The notes below the pieces were generated by a model. It had not been told where the DNA came from and searched no databases. It saw nothing but the letters and a program-made list of their open reading frames with translations. Shown here piece after piece: positions 11,949-23,964 of a stretch of 64,000 bases of DNA. A program made the position numbers and the translations under genes. How positions within the stretch are numbered: the stretch's first letter is position 1; each line of letters opens with the position of its first letter. Origin of the DNA: Macrotis lagotis (lineage: Eukaryota > Chordata > Mammalia > Peramelemorphia > Peramelidae); contig NC_133658.1 in the NCBI RefSeq assembly GCF_037893015.1, forward strand, positions 176,905,579 through 176,969,578. The letters run 5' to 3'.

Positions 11949-12148
11949 TGGCTTTGATAGTTCATTTATTTTTTTATTATTTTTTTTTAGGGTTTTGCAA
12001 GGCAAATGGGGTTAAGTGGCTTGCCCAAGGCCACACAGCTAGGTAATTATTAAGTGTCTGAGACCAGATTTGAACCCAGCTACTCCTGACTCCAGGGCCA
12101 GTGCTTTATCCACTGTGCCACCTAGCCACCCCTGGCTTTGATAGTTCA
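11949..12148 (-). mobile_element. WSINE1-type SINE with 16-bp target-site duplication
   Basis: The body at 11965-12132 reads in reverse. Perfect copies of tggctttgatagttca flank it at 11949-11964 and 12133-12148. The perfect duplication points to a recent insertion. Confidence 0.93.
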
Positions 12149-12279
12149 GAGCCATACAGTAAAATGTGAAAAATTAGGCTTCAACTGGGGTAGGGTGCGG
12201 ACTAGGAAACAAATTTAGATGAATTTATTGCATTAAATTATATATGACTATTCTGTAAATATTTCATTTATTTATAGGA

Positions 12280-12400
12280 TCACAGATCTAGAACTGAAAA
12301 GGTACTATAAAAATCCCCACCCAGATAAGGAAATTGAGGCTGAGAAAGATTAAGTGACTTGTCAAAGGTGATAGAGAACAGATTTAAACTTTTTTTCACT
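12280..12400 (-). repeat. MIR fragment
   Basis: ataaggaaattgaggctgagaaagattaagtgacttgtcaaagg is the MIR core read in antisense. Confidence 0.6.
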
Positions 12401-12569
12401 TTTAAATTCTTTTCTTTCAAAGCTTGGCAAAAATGTCAACTTTTAGATTAGGACTTGTCTTATCTCCCACCTGCTTCTGCTATTTTCCTTCCTCCCCACT
12501 CCCCCAAATCATTTAAATAAAAGTACTTATAGTTCCCCTATGGAATATAAACATGAGGGTAATTTATTT

Positions 12570-12850
12570 ATGTCTTTGTAACTGAGCCTAACAGTGTCTG
12601 GCACCTAGTGAGCCCTTAATTTTTGCTGAATGATATAGGAAGAGTAGTGCAATGGGAATTTTCACATTTGGAGTCAGAGGATCTAGGTCAAAATCTTGAT
12701 TCTGTTACTAACCAACTTCAGCAAAATCACAATCTCTCTCCATTTCTCATCTGTAAAATGAAGGATTTTGATTAGTAAACTAGCATTTAATAACTTCCTA
12801 CTTAGATGTCAGGTCCTGTTCTAAGTTGTAGGGTGATGACCTCCATGAGT
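12570..12850 (+). repeat. L2 tail followed by MIR and an antisense L2 piece
   Basis: 12,580-12,640 is an L2 end (aacagtgtctggcacctagtgagccc). 12,640-12,770 is MIR (gagtcagaggatctaggtc, ctcatctgtaaaatgaaggattt). 12,775-12,840 resembles an antisense L2 end (agcatttaataacttcc, caggtcctgttctaag). All are old. Confidence 0.5.
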
Positions 12851-13329
12851 CTGGCCTTAATAAAGAATTAAATTAAACATGGTGTTAACTTCCAGTTTGT
12901 CCTAATAAGGGAGAAACTTAAATCTCCAGGTTTGGTCTCAAGAAATTAGGTAAATAAACATGTTTATTAAATTTCTCTAAGCTTGTTGATTATGCAGATG
13001 TGCCTGGGGACTTGGCAAGAAACTGGACCTCAAAAATAGAGTTTTGGAGAGAGATACTTAAACAATTTCACTATCAGAAGTAAGATCTGAAAAAGTTGCT
13101 TCAGACTTGTCCATCAAGTGCCCTCAACTCAGGGATGAGTTTTATGTCTGGTATACTTGAGACCAGAGGGTTCCTTATCAAAAATTCCAGTAGGTTAGGA
13201 AGTCTCCTCCCACCTCAGGATCTTTGTTGTGCTAAAGAGCTTCACCAAGCATGTGAATCTTTCCCCTCTGGGCTGGTGGTGCCATCTAGAGATGGGTTAA
13301 CACAATGGGGAGATTTATATTTCTTTTTA

Positions 13330-13770
13330 GTGATGGTCAGCAAAGAATACAGAAAAAAAAAAGACAAAAGATAGTCCCTGCTCTCAAGGGGCTCACATTC
13401 TAATGGAGAAGAAAATGTGAAAACAGCCTTGCATAATAATCAGATACCAACACAGAGAAAAAATTGGAGCTAATCAGTAGAGGGAGGACTCTAACATTTA
13501 AGGGACATAAGGCAATTAAGATTTTAACTGAGACTTTAGGGAAGCCAAGAAACCAATAAGGACAGATTGTAGTCTAACACAGTCTAAACACAGCTAGTTA
13601 AAAATATCCAGTATCTGGAGGAACACATTATGTGAGAAGATAGCAAGGAAGTAGGTAGGGTAGGATCATCACCGGATAGGATGCATGTGAAAGAGAAAAA
13701 AGGGTAAAGCTTTAAAAAAAGACTGGAAAAGTGGAAGACAGTCTGTGAAAGGTTTTAAATGCAAAAATGA
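13330..13770 (-). repeat. L2 in antisense, just upstream of the TASP1 island
   Basis: gatagtccctgctctcaaggggctcacattctaatgg is the L2 3' end in antisense. It is followed by more L2-like text (gatcatcaccggatagg, gtctgtgaaaggttttaaatgc). Loosely conserved over about 440 bp. 12,850-13,330 shows nothing else recognisable. Confidence 0.6.
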
Positions 13771-14339
13771 AGGTGTCAACGTTTGACCTTGTAATTTTTC
13801 GGATAGAAGAGTATATATAACATACAGTCTAGGCCCGAAGCGACCACCTCTCGGACCACTTTCCACCGCCAAAGTCTCAGTTAAGATTCTGCTCTCCCTG
13901 CTTTCCTTAATCCTAACATTTTTGCTGTAAGGTTGCTTCCCCTCTGTCCTCCCGGTAACATCCCGCTCTGTGCAGCCATTGGCGCTGGGCCCCAGTGCCT
14001 GGCCCGGCCCGGCACGCGGAGGCCGCGCCGAAGGGCCGGCTGCCTGGGCTCTGGGCCGGCCCCGTCCAGGGCGAGCCGAGACAGACACCTGCGGAGACGC
14101 AGTCTGGCCCCTTGCGGGATACAAATGTATCAGCGCACAAGTACCGGGAGAGGCGGGCGGGGCCATGGGAGAGGGCCCCGTCCGCCAGGCAGCTGGGGGC
14201 ACGGGGGTCACCGCGCCCCCCCCCCGCCCCCCCCCCCCCCGCTCCACCGGGCCCCGGGCGCAGGCGCGCTAGGGCGCACCTGCGCGGCCGGACCAGGCGG
14301 AGGCCAGCAGGCGGCCCGCCGCGCCGGTCCCGCGCCCGG

Positions 14340-14440
14340 GGCGCCGGCTTCCGGCCACGTGACGGCGCCCGGGCCCAATAGGAACGCATCACGACCCTCG
14401 ACGCGCTTTCCTCACCCTGGCAACGGGCGAGTGACTGGTT
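14340..14440 (+). promoter_or_regulatory. TASP1: Candidate TASP1 core promoter elements
   Basis: Within 100 bp lie an ETS-type site CTTCCGG (14348-14354), an E-box CACGTGAC (14356-14363; USF or TFE-type) and a CCAAT box (14375-14379). A palindrome-like ggcaacggg at about 14,420 recalls an RFX half site. There is no TATA box, which fits a housekeeping CpG promoter. Only sequence motifs are seen; start site and binding are inferred. Confidence 0.5.
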
Positions 14441-14469
14441 CCGGCGCTGCGCGGGCCCTGCCGCTGCGG
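14380..14469 (+). other. TASP1: TASP1 exon 1 (non-coding), 3' end defined by donor
   Basis: A strong donor (gcgg|gtgagt) lies at 14,469/14,470 just downstream of the promoter motifs. Human TASP1 begins with a non-coding first exon, with translation starting in exon 2, and the coding exon 2 here starts after an intron acceptor. The 5' end of this exon is unknown; 14,380 is only a guess. Alternative first exons in the island are possible. Confidence 0.6.
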
Positions 14470-15254
14470 GTGAGTCCTCTGTGGGTGCCCCGGGCCGGCC
14501 TCGTGGGGAGCTCGGGCGGCTCTGCCCCGGGCTGCCGTGCGGCGGCCTCCGCCAGCGGACCCTTCCCCGGATCGCGTCCCTCTGCCGGGGTTCGGGGCGC
14601 CTCCTCCGCCCGCCCCCCGCTTCTAGCCCCGGGCCCCCCACCCCGCGCCCTCTTCCCCCACCTTGGCGGTTCGGTTCAGCTGTCAGCGCCTGCGGAGGCG
14701 CCCCCGGGCCTCGCCCCGCCTCTGCTGCCCCCGCGGTCCCTCTGAGCCTTTGTCCCCTTCGGCCCTCCTCCCGAGATCGCTCGGCGTCTGCGGCAGCCGG
14801 GTGCGGGCCCGGCGGACGCGGGCTCCGGGGCCCCTGCGCGGGTCGCGACTCGGCACTCCGTCTCTTCCCTCCCCACGGCAGCGCGATGGCAGGTTGCTGT
14901 TTCTGCGGCCTTAGAGCCGTGCTCCACGCACGAATGTGCTGAATAACACATTTGAATCGAATTATTCCCTCCTTCCTCGCGTATTTCCTTTTGTGGCCTC
15001 AAGGATAGAAACGGAGGTGACTATTTGCCTTTTCTCCTCGGAAGCCGGAGTGTTAAGTACTAGCAGACGATCGATATACATTTATTTAGTCCTTTCTTGA
15101 ACTGAGCACTTTTGTATTGGATACATCCAAACGCGTCCCTGATGTAAAAGGAGCGCTCGCGCTTGAAGGGGGAAATTGTCGTTCTGACTACTCTGCCTCT
15201 TGGAGATCCCTTCTAGGGTTTTCTTACCAAAGATACTGGAGAGATGCGTTATTT

Positions 15255-15375
15255 CCTTCCCCAATTCATTTTACAGATGAGGAAACTGAGGTACACAGGA
15301 TTAAGTGACTTGTCCATGGTCACACAAGCTAGTAAGTGTTTGAGGCCAGTTAAGTCTATTTGTGCCTCTTAACCG
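15255..15375 (-). repeat. MIR or MAR1 fragment
   Basis: cattttacagatgaggaaactgagg, ttaagtgacttgtccatggtcacac is the shared MIR/MAR1 core in antisense. It lies only 350 bp downstream of the CpG island. An L2 tail follows at about 15,490-15,545 (gggcatagtgtc, attaataaatgtttg). Confidence 0.65.
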
Positions 15376-15849
15376 TCCCGGATTGGGGAAGACAACACAT
15401 AAAAAGCCCCCCCCCCCAAAAAAAAACCGAACAAAAATAAAAGTATTAAATATCCGTTTAATTTAATTTCACTTTTGTGTTTTCATATACTCAGCTCTGG
15501 GCATAGTGTCATATTCAAGAAGCGATTAATAAATGTTTGTCAAATTAAATTTAAGTAGACTTCAAAGAATAATTAGAATTGGCTATTGTGAGATAGGAGG
15601 GTAGAGTTGGACAAAAATACAAGGTATCTTTTTTGCACAATGGGTAACATAGCTTGACAAAAGGTGTAACTATAAATTTCATTGAAGAAACTTATTAGAA
15701 ATAGTAGCCACGAAGGGAGCAGGTTTCATATTAGAGGTCTTTAAATGGCAGAATTACAGTTTGATTTTTTATTCACTAAAGAGTTCATTTGAAGATTTTT
15801 TCATTTTATTTAATTTTAATTTATTTGAGAGGATCAAAGTGATAGGAAG

Positions 15850-15956
15850 ATTGGAATAAGAGGCAAGATGACCCACTGGATATAGCAGGTTGGCCTTGAA
15901 GTCAAAGAAGTGTTCAAGTTTTGCCTCAAAGAGCCTGTAACCATGAATGGATAACT
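15850..15956 (+). repeat. MIR fragment cut by L1
   Basis: ggcaagatgacccactggatatagcaggttggccttgaagtcaaagaag resembles the MIR 5' part. It stops at the T-rich end of the L1 at 15,957. Confidence 0.45.
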
Positions 15957-16943
15957 TTTTTTTTAATTAAAGATTTTATTTATTTTGAGTTTTACAATTT
16001 TCCCCCCATCTTACTCCCCCCCCTCAGAAAGCAATTTGTCAGTCTTTACATTGTTTCCATGTTGTACATTGATCCAAATTCAGTGTGATGAGAGAGAAAT
16101 CACATCCTTAAGGAAGAAAAAAAGTATAAGACATAACAAGATCAGACAATAAGATATCTGGTTTTTTTCCTTAATTAAAGGGAATAGTCCTTGAACTTTG
16201 TTCAAACTCTAGGGTTCTTTATCTGGATACAGATGGTATTCTCCATTGCAGACAGCCCCAAATTGTCCCTGGTTGTTGCACTGATGGAATGAGTAAGTTC
16301 ATCAAGGTTGAACATCACCCCCATGTTAGGGTGTACAGTGTTTTTCTGGTTCTGCTCATCTCAGCATCAGTTCATGCAAATCCCTTCAGGCTTCCCTGAA
16401 TTCCAGTCCCTCCTGGTTTCTAATAGAACAATAGCATTCCCTGACATACATATATCACAATTTGCTAAGCCATTCCCCAATTGAAGGACATTTACTTGAT
16501 TTCCAGTTCTTTGCCACCACAAACAGGGCTGCTATGAATATTTTTGTACAAGTGATGTTTTTACCCTTTTTCATCATCTCTTCAGGGTATAGACCCAGGA
16601 GTGGTATTGCTGGATCAAAGGGTATGCTCATTTTTGTTGCCCTTTGGGCATAGTTCCAAATAGCTCTCCAGAAGGGTTGGATGAGTTCATAGCTCCACCA
16701 ACAGTGTAATAGTGTCCCAGATTTCCCACATCCCTTCCAACAATGATCATTATCCTTCCTGGTCATACTGGCCAATCTGAGAGGTGTGAGGTGGTACCTC
16801 AGCGAAGCTTTAATTTGCATTTCTCTAATAATTAATGATTTAGAGCATTTTTTCATATGGCTATGGATTGCTTTGATCTCCTCATCTGTAAATTGCCTTT
16901 GCATATCCTTTGACCATTTGTCAATTGGGGAATGGCTTTGAAA
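15957..16943 (-). mobile_element. L1, 5'-truncated, ORF2 C-terminus and 3' UTR
   Basis: Minus strand. The reading from about 16,940 down to 16,455 is open and matches the L1 ORF2 C-terminal part: WSKDMQRQFTDEEIKAIHSH, MKKCSKSLIIREMQIKASLR, YHLTPLR, CWKGCGKSGTLLHCWW, IPFDPAIPLLGLYPEE, then FIAALFVVAKNWKSSKCPSI. Human L1 has the same blocks (REMQIKTTMRYHLTPVR, CWRGCGEIGTLLHCWW, IPFDPAIPLLGIYP). The 3' UTR ends in a T-rich tract at 15,957. The open frame and close match suggest a fairly young insertion. The upstream part of the frame (17,003-16,945) belongs to the next L1. Confidence 0.88.
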
Positions 16944-18010
16944 AAAAATATTCTTTACTCTGCATTCAGACTCATCAGTTCTTTCTCTGGAAGTGGATAG
17001 CATTTTTCACCAAGAGGTTTTTGAAATTATCTAGTATCATTGTATTGCTGAAAATAGCTAAGTTATTCACAGTTGATTAGCAGCTACATGGCACAATATA
17101 TATAGAACACTAGCCTTGGAATCAGGAGGACAGGAGATTGAATCCATTCTCTTGACATTTACTAGCTGTATGACCTTGGGCAAATAACTTAACCTTGATT
17201 GCTCCTGCATCCAGGGCCATCTCCAGTCATCCTGATTCATATCTGGCCACTGAACTCAGATAATTCTGGAGGAGAAAGTGAGGCTGGTGACTTAGCACTG
17301 TACCCTCTCACTGAAATCCAATTCATGTGCTTGTCATGGCATCACCTCCCTGATGTTGTGGTATTCTTCAAAAATGAGGGATAAAACATTATCATCCACT
17401 ATTGCTGCTACTGTGTACAATAGCCTCCTGGTTATGCTTATATCACTTTGTATCTATTCATTTAAGTCTTTCCAGGTTATTTTGCTTGTCATTTCTTATA
17501 GCACATTTTTGATGATTGTCTCCGCAATTTCCAATTCTCTGCCACCACAGGAAGAACTGCTCTAAACATTTTTGTATAAATAGATCATCCCCTGCCCCCT
17601 TTTTTAATCTCTTTGGGAATGGGACTTAGTGGTAATACTGCTGAATCAAAGAGTATGTGTGGTTTTATAGTCCTTTGAGCATAATTCCAAATTGTTCTTT
17701 ATAATGGGTTGGACCAGTCCACAGCTCCATCAGCAATCATTAATATCCCATTTTTAACATCCCTTCCAGCATTTTTCATTTTTCTTTACAATCATATAAG
17801 CCATCTCAATAGATGTGAGATAATATCTCCAGAGTTATTTTAATTTGTATTTCTATGAACAATAGTGATTTAGTGCATTTTTTTCATGTGCCTATAGACA
17901 TGATTTCTTCTGAAAACTCTGTTCATATCCTTTGATCATTTATGAATTGGGGAATGGCTTTCATTTTTATCAATGTGGATCATTTCCTTATATGTTAAAA
18001 ATGACATTTT
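16944..18010 (-). mobile_element. Older L1 3' part, split by a SINE
   Basis: Antisense L1 3' sequence runs 16,944-17,082 (catcagttctttctctggaagtggatagc). It resumes after the nested SINE at about 17,391 through 18,010 (tttgccaccacaggaagaac, ggtaatactgctgaatcaaagagtatg, catatcctttgatcatttatgaattggggaatggc). It contains no long frame and is clearly more diverged than its left neighbour. Confidence 0.75.
17083..17390 (+). mobile_element. SINE with RTE-like 3' tail, copy A
   Basis: A tRNA-like head (cagctacatggcac, cttggaatcaggaggac, tagctgtatgaccttgggcaa) is joined to a second module (tccagggccatctccagtcatcctgattcatatctggccactg). The end reads catggcatcacctccctgatgttgtgg, then ttcttcaaaaatgagggata. 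That end resembles the 3' end of the RTE element at 53,745-53,800 (minus strand atgtcattttggtctttttcaataatgaaggacaa), so RTE probably mobilised it. Confidence 0.75.
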
Positions 18011-18454
18011 TATTAGAGGAAACTGAAAAAATTTCCCTATTTTCCCTCTAATTCTGACTGATTATGTTATGTGTGTATGTATGTGTGTGTGCATGCACAA
18101 CACATGTGTGCAAGCTATTTTTAATTTTATGTGATCAAAATTATCCATTTCATTTCCCATAATCTTCTCAACTCTTATTTGGTTACAAACTCTTCCTTTA
18201 ACCATAGATCCGATAGGTACATTTTCCTAGGCTCCTCTAATTTACTTATGATAGCAATTTATTTAAATAAGGAGAAACCTATATAAGCCCAGAGTTTAAT
18301 TTATACATGAAATTTTGGAATATAAGTTATATAGGTAAAGGCTAGTACATTCCTCTGTGTTGTACTTTTTCATAAAATAAGTTTTCAGAGTAGCAGATTA
18401 TACCAAATTGCACAGATTTAAGTCATTTAATAGAAAGGCAGAAAAGAAGCAAAG

Positions 18455-18810
18455 ATAATTTTCAACATTCATTTTTACAAGATTCTGAATTTCAAATTTC
18501 TCTCTCTCTCTCTCTTCTCTTCCTTTCCCCAAAGATAGCAAGCAATCTGATATAGATGATTGTATTAGTTATATTTTTATATTAGTCATTTTGATATATT
18601 AAATCATTACAAAAAGGGAAAAAACACAAGAAAGAAAAAAACAAAAGTGAAAATAGTGTGCCTTGATCTGTTTTCATATTCCATTTTCTGGATGTGGATA
18701 GCATCTTTTGGCATGATTCCTTTGGAATTATCTTGGATCATTGTATTGCTGAGAACAACTAAATCAATCGATCATCACACAATGTTTGTGTTATTGTGTA
18801 CAATGAGGAA
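18455..18810 (-). mobile_element. L1 3' UTR fragment
   Basis: ttcaacattcatttttacaagattctg, agatagcaagcaatctgatatag, gtggatagcatcttttggcatgattcctttggaattatcttggatcattgtattgctgagaa is L1 3' UTR in antisense. It includes a (CT)n stretch at 18,499-18,515. 18,010-18,455 shows nothing firm. Confidence 0.7.
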
Positions 18811-19155
18811 CCAAAAACTTTTAAGGATAAATAAGCTGCCATTTGTTTGTGGGAAATTTTTACAGTAATACCTAGGGAAATATAGAATGTTTTTATATTA
18901 TCAGACAGTGATGATTTAAAAAAAGTTACTGTAAAGGACCTCTGAAATGAACCTATTGTCAAAAATTACAAGTTATCTGAACCAGAACTTTATATCACAT
19001 TCTACTTGTGACATTTACACATGCTACCTGAACTTCATATGAAAAGGTTGGATTAGACTTCTGATATTCATTTGAATTTTAAGGCCCTCTTTGGGTTTTA
19101 ATTTTCTTATTTCTATAATGAGGGGTTTGGAATGCAAGTCTCTAATGTCCTTTCA

Positions 19156-19259
<104 letters not shown>

Positions 19260-20829
19260 CGACTCTGATCCCTTGTACCGAAACTGTAAATATTTAATAC
19301 TACTATTTGAAAACTCAAATAAAATTGACTAATTAATATTGCTAGAGTTTGAATGCCAATCATCAGTAGCTTGGTGGAAGAGTTGCATTTAATAGAAAAT
19401 TGACATATCTGGTCTTTTATTCTAGCCTATATTTCAGTTAGTGAGTCTGGTTAAAATACCATGTATTACATGCATGTATATGATACATATGTGTATATAT
19501 ATAGGCACATATATTTGTAATTTGAAGTTTTATTTAACACAAATTTAAATATGCATAGGAATTTTTGGACTGGTGATCTTAATGCTTAGCTGGATGGTTC
19601 TTTTCACAATTATTTTATTATTCACATAGGAAACATTGTAAACAATCTTAACATGGTAAAGTTTGTTGCACATCAGGAGTATCTCTAGATCTTTGACATT
19701 GTCTACCAAAAGCTTTCTGAATCCTTTGGGTGAATTTTGTTTTCTCATTGTCTTTTGGTTTATCCATTTTCCTTTGATCTTGACATTTCAGTTTTAGTGG
19801 TGGCTGGTGAACTTTTTAGTTCTCTTCCTGACCATTTTGTAGTACCCAATTTATAAATGCTACATACTTTCCCTGGGATCCTTATCCCTGGGATACCTAT
19901 ATTTTGCCTTCCCCAAATTTAGGTATTCATCTTTTATAAACTTCTAGAAACATTTATGTTTAGAAACTTTTAAATGTGCTAGTATCTTACTTTTTCTCTT
20001 TTTACTTGGAAATAAGAAAGCACAATTTCATATTTAGGGAGATTAACTTAGAATTCTGCATATAATGTATGCTTAGCATTATGTCCCATTTTAAAAAATG
20101 CAGTATTTTAGTGGACCCTTTACAAAAGCTGCTTTGATAATTTCTTTATTTGTAATGTTAATTGTTTTGTTTTATTTCAAATAATTGTCCACAACTTTCT
20201 ATTGATCAATTTGGAATAAATACTGGTATTAAAATTATTTTAAAATATTAGTTGAAATAAATATTTGTTTTTGAATGAATGTGGGTATTTACTGACTGGG
20301 TGTGAGTTTCTTGGAATAAGAATCTGGAAAGTGGAATTTATGACCTTGAACATCATAAAATGTCAGAGATAATTTGATAAAGGTTGAGTTATCTTTGAAA
20401 AATAGCATATTCTTTTTCCAGTTTCATGGTAGGAGGGAGGCAAGGGGGAGGAAGAGCATGAATAAAACAGATAAGAATTTTTGATTGAAAAATTTTGAAT
20501 AGTAATTTCTTTCTTGATAGTATGATGCCTCTGGCAGTAAGTAATTAGTAACTTGAAGAATTTCAATTTTTCAAATATATGAAGATAGATGTCACGTTCC
20601 CTTAAGCCTTCTTTTTCTCAGCCTAAAAATCCTTGGATTCTTTATCTAGAGAATGAATTTATGACTCTTCACCATACTGTTTGAAATTGTTCTCTTTTGG
20701 ATACTCTCCAGTTTATCAGTACTGCATTCTTCCTAAGCTGTGACATCTAAAATGGAATACAATACTCCAGAATGGTATACAGTGGAACCATGATTTGAGT
20801 TCAACAAGCTAAGATTCTACTGAATGTCA

Positions 20830-21500
20830 ATTCATATACTTGATTCAGGGACTAGAGACACAAATGAAATATCTAAGGAATTGTTGGGAGGATGAGAAAA
20901 TAGAAAAATACAAAATGATTTCAGAGACTGGAGGGGTACACCATCAAATGGGATATTATGATGGGGCTAGATTCTTTTAGATATCTGTGGTATTGAAATT
21001 CATTGCAACTACTGATTCCATAAGTAAAAGGTGAGGAGGGAGAGAATTCTAGGTAAGTGAGATAACTTATGCAAAAGTGTGTAAGTAAAAGATGGAAGGA
21101 ATGTCAAATGCTTGCAACAGCAAATAGACCTTTGCTAGAGAACAGAAGATATGAAGGGGAAATCATATGAAATCATTCTAACCAGAGAGCGTGGAGCCAC
21201 ATTATAAAGATTTTTCTTTTCTTTTTTTTTTTTTTTTTTGCAAGGCAGTGGGGTTGTGACTTGCCCAAGGTCACACAGCTAGGTAATTATTAAGTGTCTG
21301 AAGCCATATTTGAACTCAGGTCCTCCTAACTCCAGAGTTGGCACTCTATCCACTGTGCCATCTAGCTGCCCCCATAAAAAATGTTAATGCCAAATGGAGT
21401 TTCTACAGTATTTCAAATTTGAGACCACCAAGAGATGTTTGTCAATAAAGAGAAGTTCTCTGAGTAAGAAAATGATAGGTATACATTTCACTTCAGAAAT
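20830..21500 (-). repeat. L2 in antisense, interrupted by a SINE
   Basis: gcaaaagtgtgtaagtaaaagatggaagg, catatgaaatcattctaacc and the weak continuation right of the SINE resemble antisense L2 sequence. Diverged; boundaries uncertain. Confidence 0.4.
21217..21375 (-). mobile_element. WSINE1-type SINE
   Basis: A long T tract (from about 21,217), then gcaaggcagtggggttg through ccactgtgccatctagctgcc. Complete, reverse orientation. Confidence 0.88.
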
Positions 21501-21734
21501 ATAGGTAGCTAGAAGAGGAAAGATATTTGAGCCTGGGAGACTAATTAAATTCTGTTGTAATAGTTTAAGTGATAGGTAAAAGGTGATTTGAGATTGAAAT
21601 AAGTTGAAGATTTAGTAGGACTGTCTGCAGAGAGATGATGATCAAATACATGGGAATTGATGAAATACCTAAAATGAAAATTTGCCAGGACATTATTGTA
21701 TTGAATTATTCTTAGATATTGGCAGAATGTTGCC

Positions 21735-21870
21735 ATGGAAAGAATACTAGATTAGGGAATCAAGATACAACTTTTTGAACTTAGACAAAGCTTCTCTCAG
21801 CCTCAATTTCTCATTTGTAAAAGTGAGGAAATTTGAACTGAATGAACTTTAAGGACCCTTTCAGTGCTAA
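21735..21870 (+). repeat. MIR fragment
   Basis: agaatactagattagggaatcaagatac, ctcagcctcaatttctcatttgtaaaagtgagg, ttaaggacccttt follow the MIR order. Confidence 0.6.
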
Positions 21871-22029
21871 ATATTTGATTGTTCCTATCTTTGTAGCATC
21901 TCACACATGGCTTCTTCTCTCCTCTGACTATAACCACCTTGGTTTCAACTATTGAAGTGGTCTGCTGGTTGATTTCCCTGATCATTTCTTTCTCCACTCC
22001 AATATATTCTTTACTAATTGTCAAACTAA

Positions 22030-22650
22030 TCACTTAATGGTGAAAGGCTGACCATATCACCCTGCTCCTGTATTCATAAAATTAGTGACTTTCTTTTACC
22101 TCCAGGATTAAATGTAAAATCTTCTCTTTGTCTTTCAAAGTCCTTCATAACCTGACCTATTCCTATATTTATAGTTGTCTTAACCTTATTCTTTCCACAT
22201 ACTCTGTGCTGTGGACCTCATTTTGGTTTCTTGCACCTGACACTCCATTATCCAACTCCAGCCCTGGTTGTGTTCCCCTTGAGTGGGATTTTTTCCTCCT
22301 TATCGCTACAATTTAACTTTCCTTACTTCTTTCAAGTCCAAATTAAAGTCCTACCTTCAGTGAGAAACATTTTCTGGTCCTTCTTAATCTTATTTCTTTC
22401 CCTTTTGAGACTGCTCAATTTATCCCATCTGTATGCTTTTGCCTAAAGTCAAATTGGTCTCCTTACATTAGGACTTTTAGTTTCTTGCTTATACATGATT
22501 GTTATATCTTGTACATAGTTGTTACATATTGTCCCCCCATTAGAATATAAATGCTTTGAGAAATGAAGCTATCTCTTGTCTTTCTTAGCACTTATACCTT
22601 GCACCATGTTGATACTTAGTAAATGCTAGTTAAATGATTGAGGTCTTGAT
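22030..22650 (+). repeat. L2 3' part, about 600 bp
   Basis: The order matches L2: gaccatatcaccctgctcctg, ggattaaatgtaaaatc, ccttcataacctgacc, ctcaatttatccc, attagaatataaatgctttgag, tagcacttataccttgcacc, acttagtaaatgctagttaaatgattga. It ends at the L2 3' terminus. Confidence 0.7.
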
Positions 22651-23964
22651 TGCATGGTTCCATAGGCGAGGGTAGGATATGGATGATGATCTAGCAAATA
22701 AGTCTGAGGAGATATCATAAAGGTCTGAGAAAATCAAGAGAGGCCAGTATTGCAAAAATAGAAGAAGAGAGAATTTCTTGAAGGAAGACATGTTACAGAA
22801 AGAGCTAGGGAAGAATCAAGAAAAATGAGGCTCAGGAAATGGCATTTGGATGAAGAGTTAACAGTTCATTGGTAACCTTAGGAGGATTAGGTTTCCTGGA
22901 GAGGGCATAGAAGATTACAGAAGAAACAAAAAAGTGGTTTGCATATGTAACCATCACATTTCATTTTCATCTTGTTTCCTTATAAAAATGTAAATGAATC
23001 TAGCATATTAGTTTCAAAACTATCTTGTTCATATATTTATCTTTCCAAACCTTCTCTATTCTTTTGTATATTCTTTTAAGTGCTTCATTAATTCTTTTTT
23101 CTTTTCCTCTATAATTAGTCTCTTCCTCTTCTAGATAAGAACCTCTTGTAATAAATAATTGTAGTGAAGCAAAACAAAATCATATTCATCATATCCAAGA
23201 ATTTGTCTCATTCTATATTTCTAATTGATCACATCTCTGTCAGTAGGCTGTTAATGTTTCATCATCAGCGTTTAAAAACAATACCAAACAAGCCATTTTT
23301 TGGAGGTATTAGTAGTGGTGTCACTGGTTCAGAGTCTTTAATATTAATGACTTTTGGGAGTATTTTTTTCCTAGCTCATGACTATCTTAATATAGAATTC
23401 TAATCCCTCTCCCATGTGTTTTTCTTATCTTTTTTTAAATGTTTCTCCTTACAAAATCTTATTCTAGTCATTAGTTTATCCCATCAAGTCTCAGTCATAT
23501 TCATGAAGTCAAATTTGTTAAGGAACTTCTAGTTTATCTTGCTTGCTGCCAGATAATTTGAGGTTGTAGGTCTTACCCCACTGAATCAACTGTTAGTTAA
23601 ATCTCTCCTGTGAACTTGGCGTTTCTTTTTCCTACAATGTAACATTTTTCCATGTCATCTTGCTTTGTGAATATACATACTATTCTTTTGTATTCTTAGT
23701 TATGTGAAACATCAGGAAAAATTTTCTTTCTGGATCATATCAGGTGTATGCCAACACTGTTACTCTAAAATTTTAAATTGTAGTCCAGAAATTCAAATCT
23801 CATCCTCACAGACTTTTATTCTTTATAGTTAGTCACTTTGCAGATTTATTTTTCATTTTTTTTCATCTTGAATTTCTTGCTCAAGATTCCATTTTTGGCA
23901 GTACTATCTTTGTACTCATAACAGTCACCCAAAGTGAGTAGTCATCTGTTTTGACAAGTCTTTT

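Larger units (their letters stand above)
13830..14900. promoter_or_regulatory. TASP1: CpG island, TASP1 promoter region
   Basis: The base composition changes abruptly from AT-rich to very GC-rich with dense CpG. It falls back after about 14,900. It surrounds the inferred first exon of TASP1. The long open frames seen in it on both strands are explained by GC-rich composition (few stop codons) and are not called as genes. Part of it is an unusual run of C (14,213-14,241). Whether a divergent transcript starts on the minus strand cannot be judged from sequence. Confidence 0.88.

Noticed and set aside
13805-13825. tatataa near the island edge as a TATA box
   Set aside because: About 600 bp upstream of the exon 1 donor, in AT-rich sequence outside the island, and not needed for a CpG promoter.
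1-13830. 3' end of ESF1, the gene upstream of TASP1 in human
   Set aside because: No exon with a recognisable ESF1 C-terminus was seen; it probably lies outside the window.
13669-14942. Long open frames on both strands in the CpG island (up to 270 residues)
   Set aside because: Overlapping frames of Pro/Arg/Gly/Ala-rich peptide on both strands follow from GC-rich sequence with few stops. No known domain, and they cross the inferred TASP1 promoter and donor.
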